64,000 nt of DNA, taken from contig NZ_JAHKQA010000004.1 of NCBI RefSeq assembly GCF_018860705.1, forward strand, positions 62,001 through 126,000, given 5' to 3'. Each line of letters starts with the position of its first letter. The first letter of the stretch is position 1. The position numbers and the translations under genes are program-made. This document shows positions 54,909 through 64,000 of the stretch, in pieces. The DNA comes from Citreicella sp. C3M06 (GTDB lineage: Bacteria; Pseudomonadota; Alphaproteobacteria; Rhodobacterales; Rhodobacteraceae). The notes beneath the pieces were generated by a model that saw only the letters and a list, made by a program, of their open reading frames with translations, was not told the DNA's origin and made no database searches.

Positions 54909-57900
54909 ATGCGGCAGGTTTCTCCACGGATCTCGGGTCAGGCCTCTGGCATCCTGTCGTATTTCACCCGGCACCCAACGGTCGCCAACCTGCTGCTGGT
55001 GATCCTTGTCGCCGCGGGGCTGCTGGCGGTTCCCAACATGCGGGCGCAGTATTTCCCCGATGTGATCGACGATGACGTCACCGTCTCGGTGTCATGGGAC
55101 GGGGCCGGGGCGAATGATGTCGACACCGGCATCGTGCAGGTGCTGGAACCGACGCTGCTGGCGGTCGAGGGGGTGGTGAATTCCGAAAGCCGCTCGACCG
55201 AGGGCAGCGCCCGCATCGAGCTGGAATTCGAACCGGGCTATGACATGATGAAGGCCGTCGACGATGTCGAAACCGCGGTCGATGCCATTACCACCCTGCC
55301 CGAGGATGCCGACGATCCGACCATCCGCACCGGCGGCTGGGCCGACCGGGTGACCGATGTGGTGATCTCGGGGCCGGTGGCGACCGACCAGCTGGCGCGG
55401 TTTGCCGATGAATTCGTGCTGCGCCTGTTCGCCGAGGGCGTGACGCGCACCACCACGCGAGGCCTTGCCGCACCGCGCATCGTCGCCGAGGTGCCGACGG
55501 TGAACCTTGTCGGCTACGACGTCAGCATGGACGAGATCGCCACCGCCATCGCCGGCGAGGTCGATGCCACGCCCGCCGGCGACGTGACCGGCGCCAATGC
55601 CCGCGTGCGCGCCGGGGTCGAAACCCGCACCGCCCGCGACATCGCCGCCATCGTGCTGCGCTCGCAACCCGATGGCACCAACCTGACCGTTGGCGATGTC
55701 GCCCATGTGCGCACCGAGGGCATCGACCGCGAGCGCAGCTATTTCGTCGGCGGCAACCCGGCGATCTCGATCCGGGTCGACCGCTCGGCAGAGGGCGATG
55801 CGATCAAGATCCAGCGCAGCGTCGAAGAGGTTGCCCGCGACTTTCAGGCGCAATTGCCCGAAGGCACCACCATCGAGCTGATCCGCACCCGGGCCGAGCA
55901 GATCACCGGGCGGCTTGATCTGCTGCTCGACAATGGCGCGATGGGGTTGCTGCTGGTGGTGCTGCTGCTGTTCCTGTTCCTTAACGCGCGCACCGCGATC
56001 TGGGTGGCGATGGGCATTCCAACCGCGATGCTGGCGGCGCTGGCGCTGATGTATGCCTCGGGGCTGACGATCAACATGATCTCGCTGTTTGCGCTGATCC
56101 TGACGCTGGGCATCGTGGTTGATGACGCCATCGTGGTGGGCGAGCACGCCGATCACATGTCGCGTCACGGGCTGGGGCCGATCGAGGCATCGGAAACCGC
56201 CGCGCGGCGCATGGCGCTGCCGGTGATCTCGTCGACGCTGACCACGGTGATCGCCTTTTTCGGGCTTGTCGTCATCGGCGGGCGCTTTGGCGATCTGATC
56301 AAGGACATTCCCTTCACGGTGATCGTGGTGCTGCTGGCCAGTCTGGTGGAATGCTTCCTGATCCTGCCGCATCACATGTCCCATGCCATCCGCGCCGCAG
56401 AGCGCCAGCATTGGTACGACTGGCCGTCGCGGCAGGTGAACCGGGGCTTCCGCTGGCTGCGAGAGACGCTGTTCCGGCCCTTCATGTGGGGCGTGGTGCG
56501 GGCGCGCTACGTGGTGCTGGCGGGGGCGCTGCTGGCGCTGGCGTCGCAGGCGGCGCTGTTCATCCAGGGCGATGTGCAATGGCGCTTTTTCAACGGGCCA
56601 GAGCAATCGTCGATCACCGGCAACTTTGCCATGGTGTCCAGCGCCACGCGTAGCGACACGCTGGCGCAGCTTCAGCTTCTGCAACAAAGCGTTGACGAAG
56701 TTGGGCGCGAGTACGAAGACCGGTACGGTCTTAATCCCATCACCTATGTTCTGGCCGAGATCGGCGGCACTGCCGGGCCGGGGCTGGCCGGGGCCGACAG
56801 CAAGGATGACGACCAGCTTGGCGCCATTTCGATCGAGATCATCGATGCCGACGACCGCCCTTATTCCAGCTTTGCGCTGGTCGAGGATTTGCAGCAGCGC
56901 ATGTCGGCGCATCCCATGGTCGAGACCATCAGCTTTCGCGGCTGGCGCTCTGGCCCCGGCGGCGATGCGCTGGACGTGCAGTTCTACGGCGCAGATTCTG
57001 AAACGCTGAAAGCCGCCGCCGAGGATCTGAAAACCGCGCTTTTGCCGTTTCCCGAAGTGTCAGCTGTTGAGGACAACCTGTCCTACGACAAGGAAGAGCT
57101 GATCTTGCAACTGACCCCGCAAGGCGACGCGCTGGGCTTTACCATCGACGATCTCGGCACGGTGCTGCGCCAGCGCCTTGCCGGGATCGAAGCCGCGACC
57201 TTCCCCGATGGGCCACGCTCGGCCGAGGTGCGGGTCGAACTGCCCGACAGCGAGCAGACGGCGGATTTCCTTGAACGGATGCAGATGCGCACCCCCGATG
57301 GCGCCTATGTGCCGCTAGCCGATATCGTCAGCGTGTCGCGCCAGACCGGGTTCAGCACCATCCGGCGCGAAAACGGCATCCGGCTGATTTCCGTGACCGG
57401 CGATATTTCCGAAGACGATCCGCAGCGCGCCGCCGACATCATGCAGGCTCTGCGACAGCAGATCCTGCCGACCATCGCCTCCGAACGGCAGGTGGAATAC
57501 CGCCTGTCGGGTCTTTCGGAACAAGAGGCGGAATTCCTTGGCGATGCGCGCACCGGGTTGATCCTTGTGCTGCTGGGCATCTACCTGACGCTGGCTTGGG
57601 TCTTTGCCAGCTGGACGCGGCCGCTGGTGGTGATGTCGGTGATCCCCTTCGGGCTGGTTGGGGCGGTCTACGGGCATTACCAGTGGGGCGTGCCGCTGAG
57701 CATGTTCACCGTGGTGGGCCTGCTGGGCATGACCGGGATCATCATCAACGATTCCATCGTGCTGGTGACGCAGATCGACGAATATGCCCCGGATCGCGGC
57801 ATCTTTCAGGCTATCGTCGATGGTGCGGCAGACCGGCTGAGGCCGGTGTTCCTGACCACCGCAACCACGGTGATGGGCCTTGCGCCGCTGCTCTATGAAC

Positions 57901-58289
57901 GTTCAAGCGATGCGCAGTTCCTCAAGCCGACGGTGATCACCCTGTGCTACGGGCTGGGCTTCGGCATGCTGCTGGTGCTGATGGTGGTGCCGGCGCTGAT
58001 CGCGGTGCAACACGACATATCGTTGCGGGTCGGCGCGTTTCGCCACGGGCTGCGCTTTCGCCGCGCGGGCCTGCGCTGGGGCATCACGGCGGTGTTCGGC
58101 GTGGTGCTGGCATGGCTTGGCGCGACCATGGGCGCGGTGGCCATCGGCGCGCCGGGGGTGGTGCTGCCGATGCTGTCAGGGGCCGCGCCGTTGGCGGGCG
58201 CTTTCCTGAGCTTTGTCGCGGGGGTGGCCGCGCTGGTGGCGGTGCTTTGGCTGGGCAGCTTTGCGATACCGCGCAAGCCGCGAACCTAG
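54909..58289 (+). CDS. RND family efflux transporter permease
   Basis: An 1126-residue AcrB-like pump driven by protons. The TM4 acidic pair is in LGIVVDDAIVVGEHADHM near residue 400. Large periplasmic domains lie between TM1-TM2 and TM7-TM8, and the second half has GMTGIIINDSIVLVTQID. After the normal TM12 (LGFGMLLVLMVVPALIAVQH) about 95 residues follow with two or three extra hydrophobic segments (AVFGVVLAWLGATMGAV, AFLSFVAGVAALVAVLWL), an uncommon extension. The substrate is unknown. Confidence 0.93.
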   Translation: MRQVSPRISGQASGILSYFTRHPTVANLLLVILVAAGLLAVPNMRAQYFPDVIDDDVTVSVSWDGAGANDVDTGIVQVLEPTLLAVEGVVNSESRSTEGSARIELEFEPGYDMMKAVDDVETAVDAITTLPEDADDPTIRTGGWADRVTDVVISGPVATDQLARFADEFVLRLFAEGVTRTTTRGLAAPRIVAEVPTVNLVGYDVSMDEIATAIAGEVDATPAGDVTGANARVRAGVETRTARDIAAIVLRSQPDGTNLTVGDVAHVRTEGIDRERSYFVGGNPAISIRVDRSAEGDAIKIQRSVEEVARDFQAQLPEGTTIELIRTRAEQITGRLDLLLDNGAMGLLLVVLLLFLFLNARTAIWVAMGIPTAMLAALALMYASGLTINMISLFALILTLGIVVDDAIVVGEHADHMSRHGLGPIEASETAARRMALPVISSTLTTVIAFFGLVVIGGRFGDLIKDIPFTVIVVLLASLVECFLILPHHMSHAIRAAERQHWYDWPSRQVNRGFRWLRETLFRPFMWGVVRARYVVLAGALLALASQAALFIQGDVQWRFFNGPEQSSITGNFAMVSSATRSDTLAQLQLLQQSVDEVGREYEDRYGLNPITYVLAEIGGTAGPGLAGADSKDDDQLGAISIEIIDADDRPYSSFALVEDLQQRMSAHPMVETISFRGWRSGPGGDALDVQFYGADSETLKAAAEDLKTALLPFPEVSAVEDNLSYDKEELILQLTPQGDALGFTIDDLGTVLRQRLAGIEAATFPDGPRSAEVRVELPDSEQTADFLERMQMRTPDGAYVPLADIVSVSRQTGFSTIRRENGIRLISVTGDISEDDPQRAADIMQALRQQILPTIASERQVEYRLSGLSEQEAEFLGDARTGLILVLLGIYLTLAWVFASWTRPLVVMSVIPFGLVGAVYGHYQWGVPLSMFTVVGLLGMTGIIINDSIVLVTQIDEYAPDRGIFQAIVDGAADRLRPVFLTTATTVMGLAPLLYERSSDAQFLKPTVITLCYGLGFGMLLVLMVVPALIAVQHDISLRVGAFRHGLRFRRAGLRWGITAVFGVVLAWLGATMGAVAIGAPGVVLPMLSGAAPLAGAFLSFVAGVAALVAVLWLGSFAIPRKPRT

Positions 58290-59068
58290 CTGTCGCAGCC
58301 CTGAATATCGACGGCGTGATCTTTGCCCAGAACGGTGATCCGCACCCGCGAGCGATCCAGCATGATGGGCTTGCCCTCCATGTGCCGCAGCCGGGTTTCC
58401 GTCACCAGCGTGTTGCCAACGCGGCTGGTGGCGGGCTCTGACGCCCAGACCTCGGGCAGGCCCGGCTCGATGACCGCGTTTTCGGCGCCGCCGGAGGTGG
58501 GCATTTCGATTTCGGTGCGCAGGGTCAGACCGCCGCTGTCTGGGCGGATGGCGCAGTGCACCTTGCCCACTTGCGCCTCGCCCTTGGTAAAGGGCACTGA
58601 GGCCATCGCTGAGGCGATCATCGGGTCGGGCTTGGTTTGCGGTGGCAGCACCGCCGAAATATGCAGCGTGTGCGGCAGGCAGATATCTTTGCACAGGCCC
58701 AGTTGCATTTCGGTGGTCAGCCGGATGTCGCCATCGCTGCGCGGTCGGATGCGGATCGGCAGCACCAGCTCTTCCTCGTAGCCGATCGAGCGCATCCCCG
58801 ATTGCCAGAACACTCGCGGCGTTGGCCAGATCACGCCAAGGTCTTTGACATTCTCGGACCCGGCCCAGTCGAACAGCGGCGGAATGCCCGCATCGCCGGG
58901 GGCGCGCCAATAGGTGTGCCAGCCCGGCGCAAGCGTCAGGTGCAGCGCCGCGACATGGTCACCATTGGGAAGACGCCAGCCCGGCCGCAGCTCTGCGGTG
59001 ATCGGCTCTTCGGCGGCGAGGGGCGAGGCCAGCACGAGGCAGGCAGCAAGGGTCCGGGTAAATCTCAT
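58286..59068 (-). CDS. Stand-alone DsbD-alpha (thiol:disulfide interchange) domain protein
   Basis: A 260-residue periplasmic protein with signal peptide MRFTRTLAACLVLASPLAAE. It matches the N-terminal DsbD/ScsB domain: LTLAPGWHTYWRAPGDAGIPP, ENVKDLGVIWPTPRVF, and the redox motif LGLCKDICLPHTL with the C-x3-C pair near residue 120. There is no membrane reductase domain or C-terminal thioredoxin. It would receive electrons from another protein such as CcdA or DsbD and pass them to a periplasmic target. Its stop overlaps the RND gene on the other strand. Confidence 0.85.
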   Translation of the reverse strand: MRFTRTLAACLVLASPLAAEEPITAELRPGWRLPNGDHVAALHLTLAPGWHTYWRAPGDAGIPPLFDWAGSENVKDLGVIWPTPRVFWQSGMRSIGYEEELVLPIRIRPRSDGDIRLTTEMQLGLCKDICLPHTLHISAVLPPQTKPDPMIASAMASVPFTKGEAQVGKVHCAIRPDSGGLTLRTEIEMPTSGGAENAVIEPGLPEVWASEPATSRVGNTLVTETRLRHMEGKPIMLDRSRVRITVLGKDHAVDIQGCDS

Positions 59069-59219
59069 GCGCCACACATGCGGGGCGGCGAATGCTCCGT
59101 GCAAGTCACATCGCGGCGAGCGCGGGTGAGGCGATGCGAAGTGTTGCGCCTCGTCCCTTGTCAGCCTGCCCCTGCAGCGCCATGTTGAAGGGGCAGCCAA
59201 GGCCTACGGAAAGGACCCC

Positions 59220-59795
59220 ATGGACATCACTTCGGACGCATCGGACCTGACGGGCAAAATGCTTATCGCCATGCCAGCCATGGGAGATTCGCGTTTCGAC
59301 CACGCGGTGATCTACGTATGCGCCCATTCCGACGAGGGCGCGATGGGGCTGATCGTCAACAAGCCATCCGAAGACGTGACCATGGCGGCGCTGCTTGAAC
59401 AGCTGTCGATGGAGCCCGCGCCGGGGCTTGAGTTACGGCAAGTGCATTTTGGCGGCCCGGTCGAGATGGGCCGCGGCTTTGTTCTGCATTCGCCCGATTA
59501 CAAGTCGGGGCTGACCACGCTGGAGGTCGATGATTCGTTTTACATGACCGGCACGCTCGACGTGCTGGAAGGCATCGCCAAAGAGGACGGGCCACGCCAC
59601 TGGATGGCGATGCTGGGCTATGCGGGCTGGGGGCCGGGGCAGCTGGAATCGGAACTGGCGCAGAACGCCTGGCTGGTCTGCGATGCCTCGCCCGAACTGG
59701 TTTTTGGCACCGCCGATCCGTCAAAATGGGAGGCGGCGCTGAACTCTATGGGTATTCCGGCGCATCTGTTGTCCGCCGAGGGCGGCACGGCCTGA
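59220..59795 (+). CDS. YqgE/AlgH family protein
   Basis: A 191-residue cytoplasmic protein of the YqgE/AlgH (UPF0301) family. It opens LTGKMLIAMPAMGDSRFDHAVIYVCAHSDEGAMGLIVNKP, then VHFGGPVEMGRGFVLHSPDY and GYAGWGPGQLESELAQNAWLV, all highly conserved. A role in alginate regulation was once proposed; the function is unproven. Its 5' neighbour is divergent. Confidence 0.95.
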   Translation: MDITSDASDLTGKMLIAMPAMGDSRFDHAVIYVCAHSDEGAMGLIVNKPSEDVTMAALLEQLSMEPAPGLELRQVHFGGPVEMGRGFVLHSPDYKSGLTTLEVDDSFYMTGTLDVLEGIAKEDGPRHWMAMLGYAGWGPGQLESELAQNAWLVCDASPELVFGTADPSKWEAALNSMGIPAHLLSAEGGTA

Positions 59796-59820
59796 TACCG
59801 CTGCTCGCCAACGGCGCCGC

Positions 59821-60768
59821 CTAGTCCCTTGGGGCGGCGGCGCGGCTCAGCCGGTCGTTGATCGCCACGCCAAGGCCGACGTGGGGCACCGGCATCACCG
59901 CGATGCGGCTCGCGCCGGTGGCGTCCAGCCGGTAGAGATATTCGAACAGGTTCGCCGCCGCCTCGATCAGATCGCCGCCGGGCGAGAGGTTGAGATCGCA
60001 GCTTTCCGCCGGGCCAAAGGCCAGCCGCGCCTCGCCCGGCTGCCAATCCATCGCGTTCAGCCGTACGTGGGCGTTTGGCGCGTAATGCGAGCTCATCTGG
60101 CCGGGGGCCGAGATCTGGTCTGTGTCCTTGCGTTCCACCACCGGGCGGCCAAGCAGCTCGGTCAGGGCCTCGGCGGTGATGCGACCGGGGCGCAGCAGGC
60201 GCGGTCTTGGCGCAAGCCCGAGGATGGTCGATTCCAGCCCGACGTCGCAGGCCCCGCCATCCAGTACCGCGTCGATGCGCCCGTCCAGCGTTTCCAGAAC
60301 ATGCGCCGCCCGCGTCGGGCTGATCCGACCCGAGCGGTTCGCCGACGGGGCCGCCACCGGCACCTCTGCCAGTTCCAGCAAGGCGCGCGCCACCGGGTTT
60401 GCGGGCATGCGTACCGCCAGCGTGTCCAGCCCCGCCGTCACCAGCTTTGACAGCTTGGCGCCCGCGCGCAGCGGCAGCACCAGCGTCAGCGGCCCCGGCC
60501 ACAGCGCATCGGCCACGCGCTGCGCCATGTCCGGCCATTCGACATATTCGCGCACCGCCTCCAGCGAGGCGAAATGCACGATCAGCGGGTTGAAGCTGGG
60601 CCGGCCCTTTGCGGCAAAGATCCCCGCCACCGCGCGATCGTCCAGCGCGTTGCCGCCAAGGCCGTAAACTGTCTCGGTCGGGAAGGCGACAAGCTTGCCG
60701 TTGCGCAGCAGCGTGGCGGCGGTGGCAAGCCCGTCGGGCGATGCGTCAAGGCGAAGAGTATCGGTCAT
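59821..60768 (-). CDS. L-threonylcarbamoyladenylate synthase (Sua5/TsaC type)
   Basis: A 315-residue two-domain Sua5 protein, making threonylcarbamoyl-AMP for t6A in tRNAs that read ANN codons. The YrdC domain has GKLVAFPTETVYGLGGNALDD, AAKGRPSFNPLIVHF and VPVAAPSANRSGRISPT near residue 145. A C-terminal Sua5 domain follows the linker at GQMSSHYAPNAHVRL. The ATG start MTDTLRLD is normal. Confidence 0.95.
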   Translation of the reverse strand: MTDTLRLDASPDGLATAATLLRNGKLVAFPTETVYGLGGNALDDRAVAGIFAAKGRPSFNPLIVHFASLEAVREYVEWPDMAQRVADALWPGPLTLVLPLRAGAKLSKLVTAGLDTLAVRMPANPVARALLELAEVPVAAPSANRSGRISPTRAAHVLETLDGRIDAVLDGGACDVGLESTILGLAPRPRLLRPGRITAEALTELLGRPVVERKDTDQISAPGQMSSHYAPNAHVRLNAMDWQPGEARLAFGPAESCDLNLSPGGDLIEAAANLFEYLYRLDATGASRIAVMPVPHVGLGVAINDRLSRAAAPRD

Positions 60769-60887
60769 GGGGTATGACGCCGCGTTCTTGTTGCCGATGG
60801 GGGCAGGATGGCTAGGCTCCGGCCCCGAAGGATGCCGCCCTGACTAGCCGAGCGCCGCCGCCTTGCCAACCGCGATTGGAGCCCATG

Positions 60888-62588
60888 ATGCCGTACCGTG
60901 CCCCCGTTACCGAATTCTCGTTCCTGATGGACGAGATCGTGGATTTTTCAGCGGTGCAGGAGACGGAGCGCTTCGCCGAGGCCAGCACCGACATGGTTCA
61001 CGCGGTGCTGACCGAAGCCGCCAAGCTGAGCGACGAGGTGATGGCCCCGCTGCAACGTGCTGGCGATCTGACCCCGGCGCGGCTGGAAAACGGCGTGGTG
61101 CGCGCCTCTCCGGGGTTTGCCGAGGGCTATCGCGCCATTGCCGAGGGTGGCTGGGTGGCGATCACCGCCGATCCCGAGCACGGCGGCATGGGCCTGCCAC
61201 TGACCGTGGCGACGGCGGTGAACGAGATGATGGCCGGGGCCTGCCTGTCGCTGCAGCTCAACCCGCTGCTGACCCAAGGGCAGATCGAGGCGCTGGAACA
61301 TCACGCCGACGATGCGATGAAGGCGCTGTACCTGCCAAAGCTGATTTCGGGCGAGTGGACCGGCACCATGAACCTGACCGAACCGCAGGCGGGGTCCGAT
61401 GTGGGCGCGCTGTCGTCCAAGGCCGAAGAGAGAGGCGATGGTACCTATACCATCACCGGGCAAAAGATCTACATTTCATGGGGCGATACGGATTTCGCCG
61501 ACAATGTCTGCCATCTGGTGCTGGCGCGGCTGCCCGGTGCGCCGGCGGGCACGCGGGGCATCAGCCTGTTCATGGTGCCCAAATACATCCCCGATGCCGA
61601 TGGCAATCCGGGGGTGGCCAACAGCCTCAAGGTTGTCAGCCTTGAACACAAGATGGGTCTGCATGGCTCTCCGACCTGCGTGATGAGCTATGAGGGCGCG
61701 ACCGGCTGGATCGTCGGCGCGCCGGGGGGCGGGATGAAGGCGATGTTCACCATGATGAACAACGCCCGGCTGGGCGTCGGCGGGCAGGGCGTGGGCGCGG
61801 CGGAAGGCGCCTATCAGCACGCGCTGGCCTTTGCGAATGAGCGCAAGCAGGGCAAGTCCCCCGAGGGCACCATCATCGGCCACGCCGATGTGCGCCGGAT
61901 GCTGGCCACGATGAAGGCCGAGATCTTTGCCGCCCGCGCCATTGAACTCGATTGTGCGCTGTCCATCGACATGGGGTGCGCGACACCCGCGCCCGAATGG
62001 CAGGCCCGCGCCGCCTTTCTGACCCCCATTGCCAAGGCATTTGGCACCGATATCGGCTGCGCCGTGGCAGACATGGGCGTGCAGGTGCATGGCGGCATGG
62101 GCTATGTCGAGGAATCCGGCGCGGCGCAATATTACCGCGACGTGCGGGTGACGGCGATCTACGAGGGCACCAACGGCATTCAGGCGATGGACATGGTGGG
62201 GCGCAAGCTGATGGATGGCGGCGATGCGGCGTATGGGTTGATCGACGAGATCGAAGCCGGGGTCGAAGCGGCCAAGGCCAGCCAGCCCGAGCTTGCCAAT
62301 GCAATCTGGGAGGCAGCGGCGTCGTTGCGCGAAGCCACGGAATGGCTGGTCTCGCAGGAGATGACGGGGCGCTTCGCCACCGCCGTGCCCTATCTGCGGG
62401 CCTTTGCGCGGGTGCTGGGCGGACATTACCACCTGCGCGCGGCACTGGCAGACCCGGACGGGGCGCGCGCCCGTCTGGCGCGCTTCTACATCACGCGGCT
62501 GCTGCCCGAACATGCCAGCCTGTTGGCGCATGTGCGGGCTGGCGATACGACGCTGATGGCGATCACCCCCGACGACCTTGCCGCCTGA
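60888..62588 (+). CDS. Acyl-CoA dehydrogenase (large, DmdC/FadE-like subfamily)
   Basis: A 566-residue flavoprotein longer than the 380-residue type, with an extra C-terminal domain. It opens MPYRAPVTEFSFLMDEIV, the start seen in DmdC-like (3-methylmercaptopropionyl-CoA) and other large dehydrogenases. FAD-binding marks include GEWTGTMNLTEPQAGSDVGAL. The likely catalytic glutamate lies in VTAIYEGTNGIQAMDMVGRKL. I chose the ATG at 60888 because GGAG lies six bases upstream and it gives the family N-terminus. No dmdA/B genes are near, so the substrate is open. Confidence 0.9.
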   Translation: MPYRAPVTEFSFLMDEIVDFSAVQETERFAEASTDMVHAVLTEAAKLSDEVMAPLQRAGDLTPARLENGVVRASPGFAEGYRAIAEGGWVAITADPEHGGMGLPLTVATAVNEMMAGACLSLQLNPLLTQGQIEALEHHADDAMKALYLPKLISGEWTGTMNLTEPQAGSDVGALSSKAEERGDGTYTITGQKIYISWGDTDFADNVCHLVLARLPGAPAGTRGISLFMVPKYIPDADGNPGVANSLKVVSLEHKMGLHGSPTCVMSYEGATGWIVGAPGGGMKAMFTMMNNARLGVGGQGVGAAEGAYQHALAFANERKQGKSPEGTIIGHADVRRMLATMKAEIFAARAIELDCALSIDMGCATPAPEWQARAAFLTPIAKAFGTDIGCAVADMGVQVHGGMGYVEESGAAQYYRDVRVTAIYEGTNGIQAMDMVGRKLMDGGDAAYGLIDEIEAGVEAAKASQPELANAIWEAAASLREATEWLVSQEMTGRFATAVPYLRAFARVLGGHYHLRAALADPDGARARLARFYITRLLPEHASLLAHVRAGDTTLMAITPDDLAA

Positions 62589-62612
62589 GCGCACCGGGCG
62601 TAGGCAGGCGGC

Positions 62613-63632
62613 ATGATACGCAACGCCTTTGATGCCCCGCCAGAGCCCGGCACTGCCACCGAAATCGCCGAGGGCGTGCTGTGGATGCGCCTGCCGCTGC
62701 CGATGGTGCTCGATCACGTCAATGTCTACGCGCTTGACGATGGCGATGGCTGGACCATCGTCGACACCGGGCTGAATTCGAACCGCACCCGCGCGGCATG
62801 GGAGGCGCTGCTGGCCGGGCCGTTGCAGGGCAAGCCGGTGCACCGAGTGCTGCTGACCCATCACCACCCCGATCATGTCGGCCTTGTTGGGTGGTTCATG
62901 CAGCGCGGCGCCGAACTGGTCACCACCCGCACCGCGTGGCTGATGGCGCGGATGCTGCAACTGGACGCGCAAGACCGCCCCGGCCCCGAACAGCTGAGCT
63001 TTTGGCAACGCTGCGGTATGGCTCCCGCGATCCTGCACAAGCGCGCGCAGGAGCGGCCGTTCAACTTTGCCGATTGCACATGGCCGCTGCCGCTGGGCTT
63101 TACCCGTATCTCCGAAGGCGACGTGTTTCAGGCCGGCGGGCGCACATGGGACATTCGCATCGGCAATGGCCACGCGCCCGAACACGCCACGCTGTGGTCG
63201 CGCGATGACCATCTGGTGCTCAGCGGCGATCAGGTGATCTCGACCATCAGCTCCAACATCGGCGTCTATGCCACCGAGCCCGAGGCCGACCCCATCGCCG
63301 ACTGGCTGGAAAGCTGCGAGCGGCTCAGCCTGTTTGCCCGGCCCGATCATCTTGCCCTGCCGGGGCACAAGCTGCCCTTTACCGGGATGCCGTTTCGCCT
63401 GCGCCAGCTGATCGACAACCATCATTCCGCGCTGGATCGTCTGCATGGCCACCTGTCCGAGCCGAAAGCCGCGACCGAGTGTTTTCCCGTGCTGTTCAAG
63501 CGCAGCATCGACGATGGGGCCTATGGTCTGGCCATGGTCGAGGCGATGGCGCATTGCCAGCACCTGTGGCTTACGGGGCGCGCATCGCGGCATTTGCGCG
63601 ACGATGGGGCCTTTGTCTGGCAGGCGACCTAG
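62613..63632 (+). CDS. Metallo-beta-lactamase-fold hydrolase
   Basis: A 339-residue cytoplasmic MBL protein with no signal peptide. The zinc motif HHxDH is LLTHHHPDHVGLVGWF near residue 87, with NGHAPEHATLW and LSGDQVISTIS as later ligands. The last 110 residues form a separate helical domain. It starts 24 bases after the acyl-CoA dehydrogenase, which suggests a thioester or lactone substrate, but this is a guess from position. Confidence 0.85.
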   Translation: MIRNAFDAPPEPGTATEIAEGVLWMRLPLPMVLDHVNVYALDDGDGWTIVDTGLNSNRTRAAWEALLAGPLQGKPVHRVLLTHHHPDHVGLVGWFMQRGAELVTTRTAWLMARMLQLDAQDRPGPEQLSFWQRCGMAPAILHKRAQERPFNFADCTWPLPLGFTRISEGDVFQAGGRTWDIRIGNGHAPEHATLWSRDDHLVLSGDQVISTISSNIGVYATEPEADPIADWLESCERLSLFARPDHLALPGHKLPFTGMPFRLRQLIDNHHSALDRLHGHLSEPKAATECFPVLFKRSIDDGAYGLAMVEAMAHCQHLWLTGRASRHLRDDGAFVWQAT

Positions 63633-63734
63633 CCGGGGGAAACAGCGCGGACAGATGCTTTTGCACAGGTGACAGGCGGCTGGATTCGCGCTACCTCTGT
63701 TCCCCGGGGGAGACCCGCCAAAGGAGGATCACAC

Positions 63735-63869
63735 ATGGCAGAACACCAACACGGCAGCATGGATATCACCGTGCAGGAAAAAACCTTTGCCGGGTTCATC
63801 AATTTCGTGATCAAGACGGTCGGCGTGATCTTCGTGATCGTGGTTCTGCTGGCGCTCTGGGGCGCCTGA
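63735..63869 (+). CDS. aa3-type cytochrome c oxidase subunit IV
   Basis: A 44-residue small subunit. It reads MAEHQHGSMDITVQEKTFAG and then a single membrane segment (FVIKTVGVIFVIVVLLALWG), the full pattern of the bacterial aa3 oxidase subunit IV family. AAGGAGG lies eight bases before the ATG. No other oxidase genes are in the window; in this group the small subunit is often encoded apart from the rest. Confidence 0.9.
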   Translation: MAEHQHGSMDITVQEKTFAGFINFVIKTVGVIFVIVVLLALWGA

Positions 63870-63947
63870 CGGGCCATTACCGCTTGTCCTGATCTGCTCG
63901 ATGTGGAACCCCTGATCGCAAGGATCCTAAGGACGGAGCAGTGACGG

Positions 63948-64000
63948 ATGATCTTTCGAGCCGTGGGCCTTTCGGTCCTCGTGGCGCTTGCACTTGCCGG
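63948..64000 (+). CDS. Start of an exported-protein gene, cut by window edge
   Basis: Seventeen codons are visible, MIFRAVGLSVLVALALAG, which look like a Sec signal peptide (Arg at position 4, then a hydrophobic run). GGAG lies nine bases upstream. Nothing can be said of the mature protein. Confidence 0.55.
   Translation, partial: MIFRAVGLSVLVALALA

Noticed and set aside
61476-63593. A 705-codon minus-strand frame
   Set aside because: Antisense to the acyl-CoA dehydrogenase and hydrolase genes, both with clear motifs.

Overview
The window is ordinary chromosomal DNA of an alphaproteobacterium, most likely a member of the Rhodobacteraceae (Roseobacter group). This is inferred from several things: high GC content; an F1-only atpHAGDC operon with no F0 genes attached; a gcvTHP operon behind a tandem glycine riboswitch; a CTTG-N18-CTTATAT heat-shock promoter before dnaK; an Irr-type palindrome before an mbfA-like gene; a pyrB / dihydroorotase-like / plsY cluster; and a 44-residue aa3-oxidase subunit IV. 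I saw no tRNA, rRNA, CRISPR array, prophage or insertion sequence. No species can be named.

Layout. 0-5 kb: the start of radC (cut by the left edge), a DedA membrane protein, dnaJ and dnaK (all minus), then a divergent alkB-like dioxygenase. 5-10 kb: the glycine cleavage operon gcvT-gcvH-gcvP (minus) with its riboswitch. 10-16 kb: an Fe-S type Rrf2 regulator behind an FNR-like site, a gamma-glutamylcyclotransferase-like gene overlapping a DUF2254 membrane protein, a glutamyl-tRNA synthetase, a PfkB sugar kinase and a Tat-exported metallo-beta-lactamase-fold hydrolase. 16-23 kb: a 2OG-Fe(II) oxygenase, a small zincin, a glycosyltransferase overlapping nadE, a secreted protein of 19 MORN repeats, a small exported protein and a YihY/BrkB membrane protein. 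23-32 kb: an AI-2E-type permease, a phosphoesterase and a lipid-kinase-like gene, a CbiX-like/GNAT pair, polA, an mbfA-like iron protein and a TetR regulator. 32-39 kb: a K+ channel / GNAT / NYN-LOTUS operon, clpA, gloB and a methyltransferase. 39-46.5 kb: the F1 ATP synthase operon, marC, an H-type lectin-domain protein and prs. 46.6-54 kb: an isomerase, a 48-residue membrane peptide, the pyrB cluster, a uracil-DNA glycosylase-like gene and moaB. 53-64 kb: an RND efflux pair, a stand-alone DsbD-alpha domain protein, yqgE, a Sua5-type gene, an acyl-CoA dehydrogenase with a hydrolase, the oxidase subunit IV and a truncated exported-protein gene.

Most genes are housekeeping: protein folding, one-carbon metabolism, ATP synthesis, pyrimidine and NAD synthesis, and DNA repair. 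The points most worth following are small. They are a dihydroorotase homologue that has lost its metal ligands, with a tail-anchored unknown protein between it and pyrB; a K+ channel fused to a zinc ribbon; an FNR-like box placed as a class II activator site before the Rrf2 gene; tandem hairpins after yihY; intergenic repeats that recur near gcvP and polA; and several clean palindromes of unknown use. I did not find a clearly new multi-gene system.
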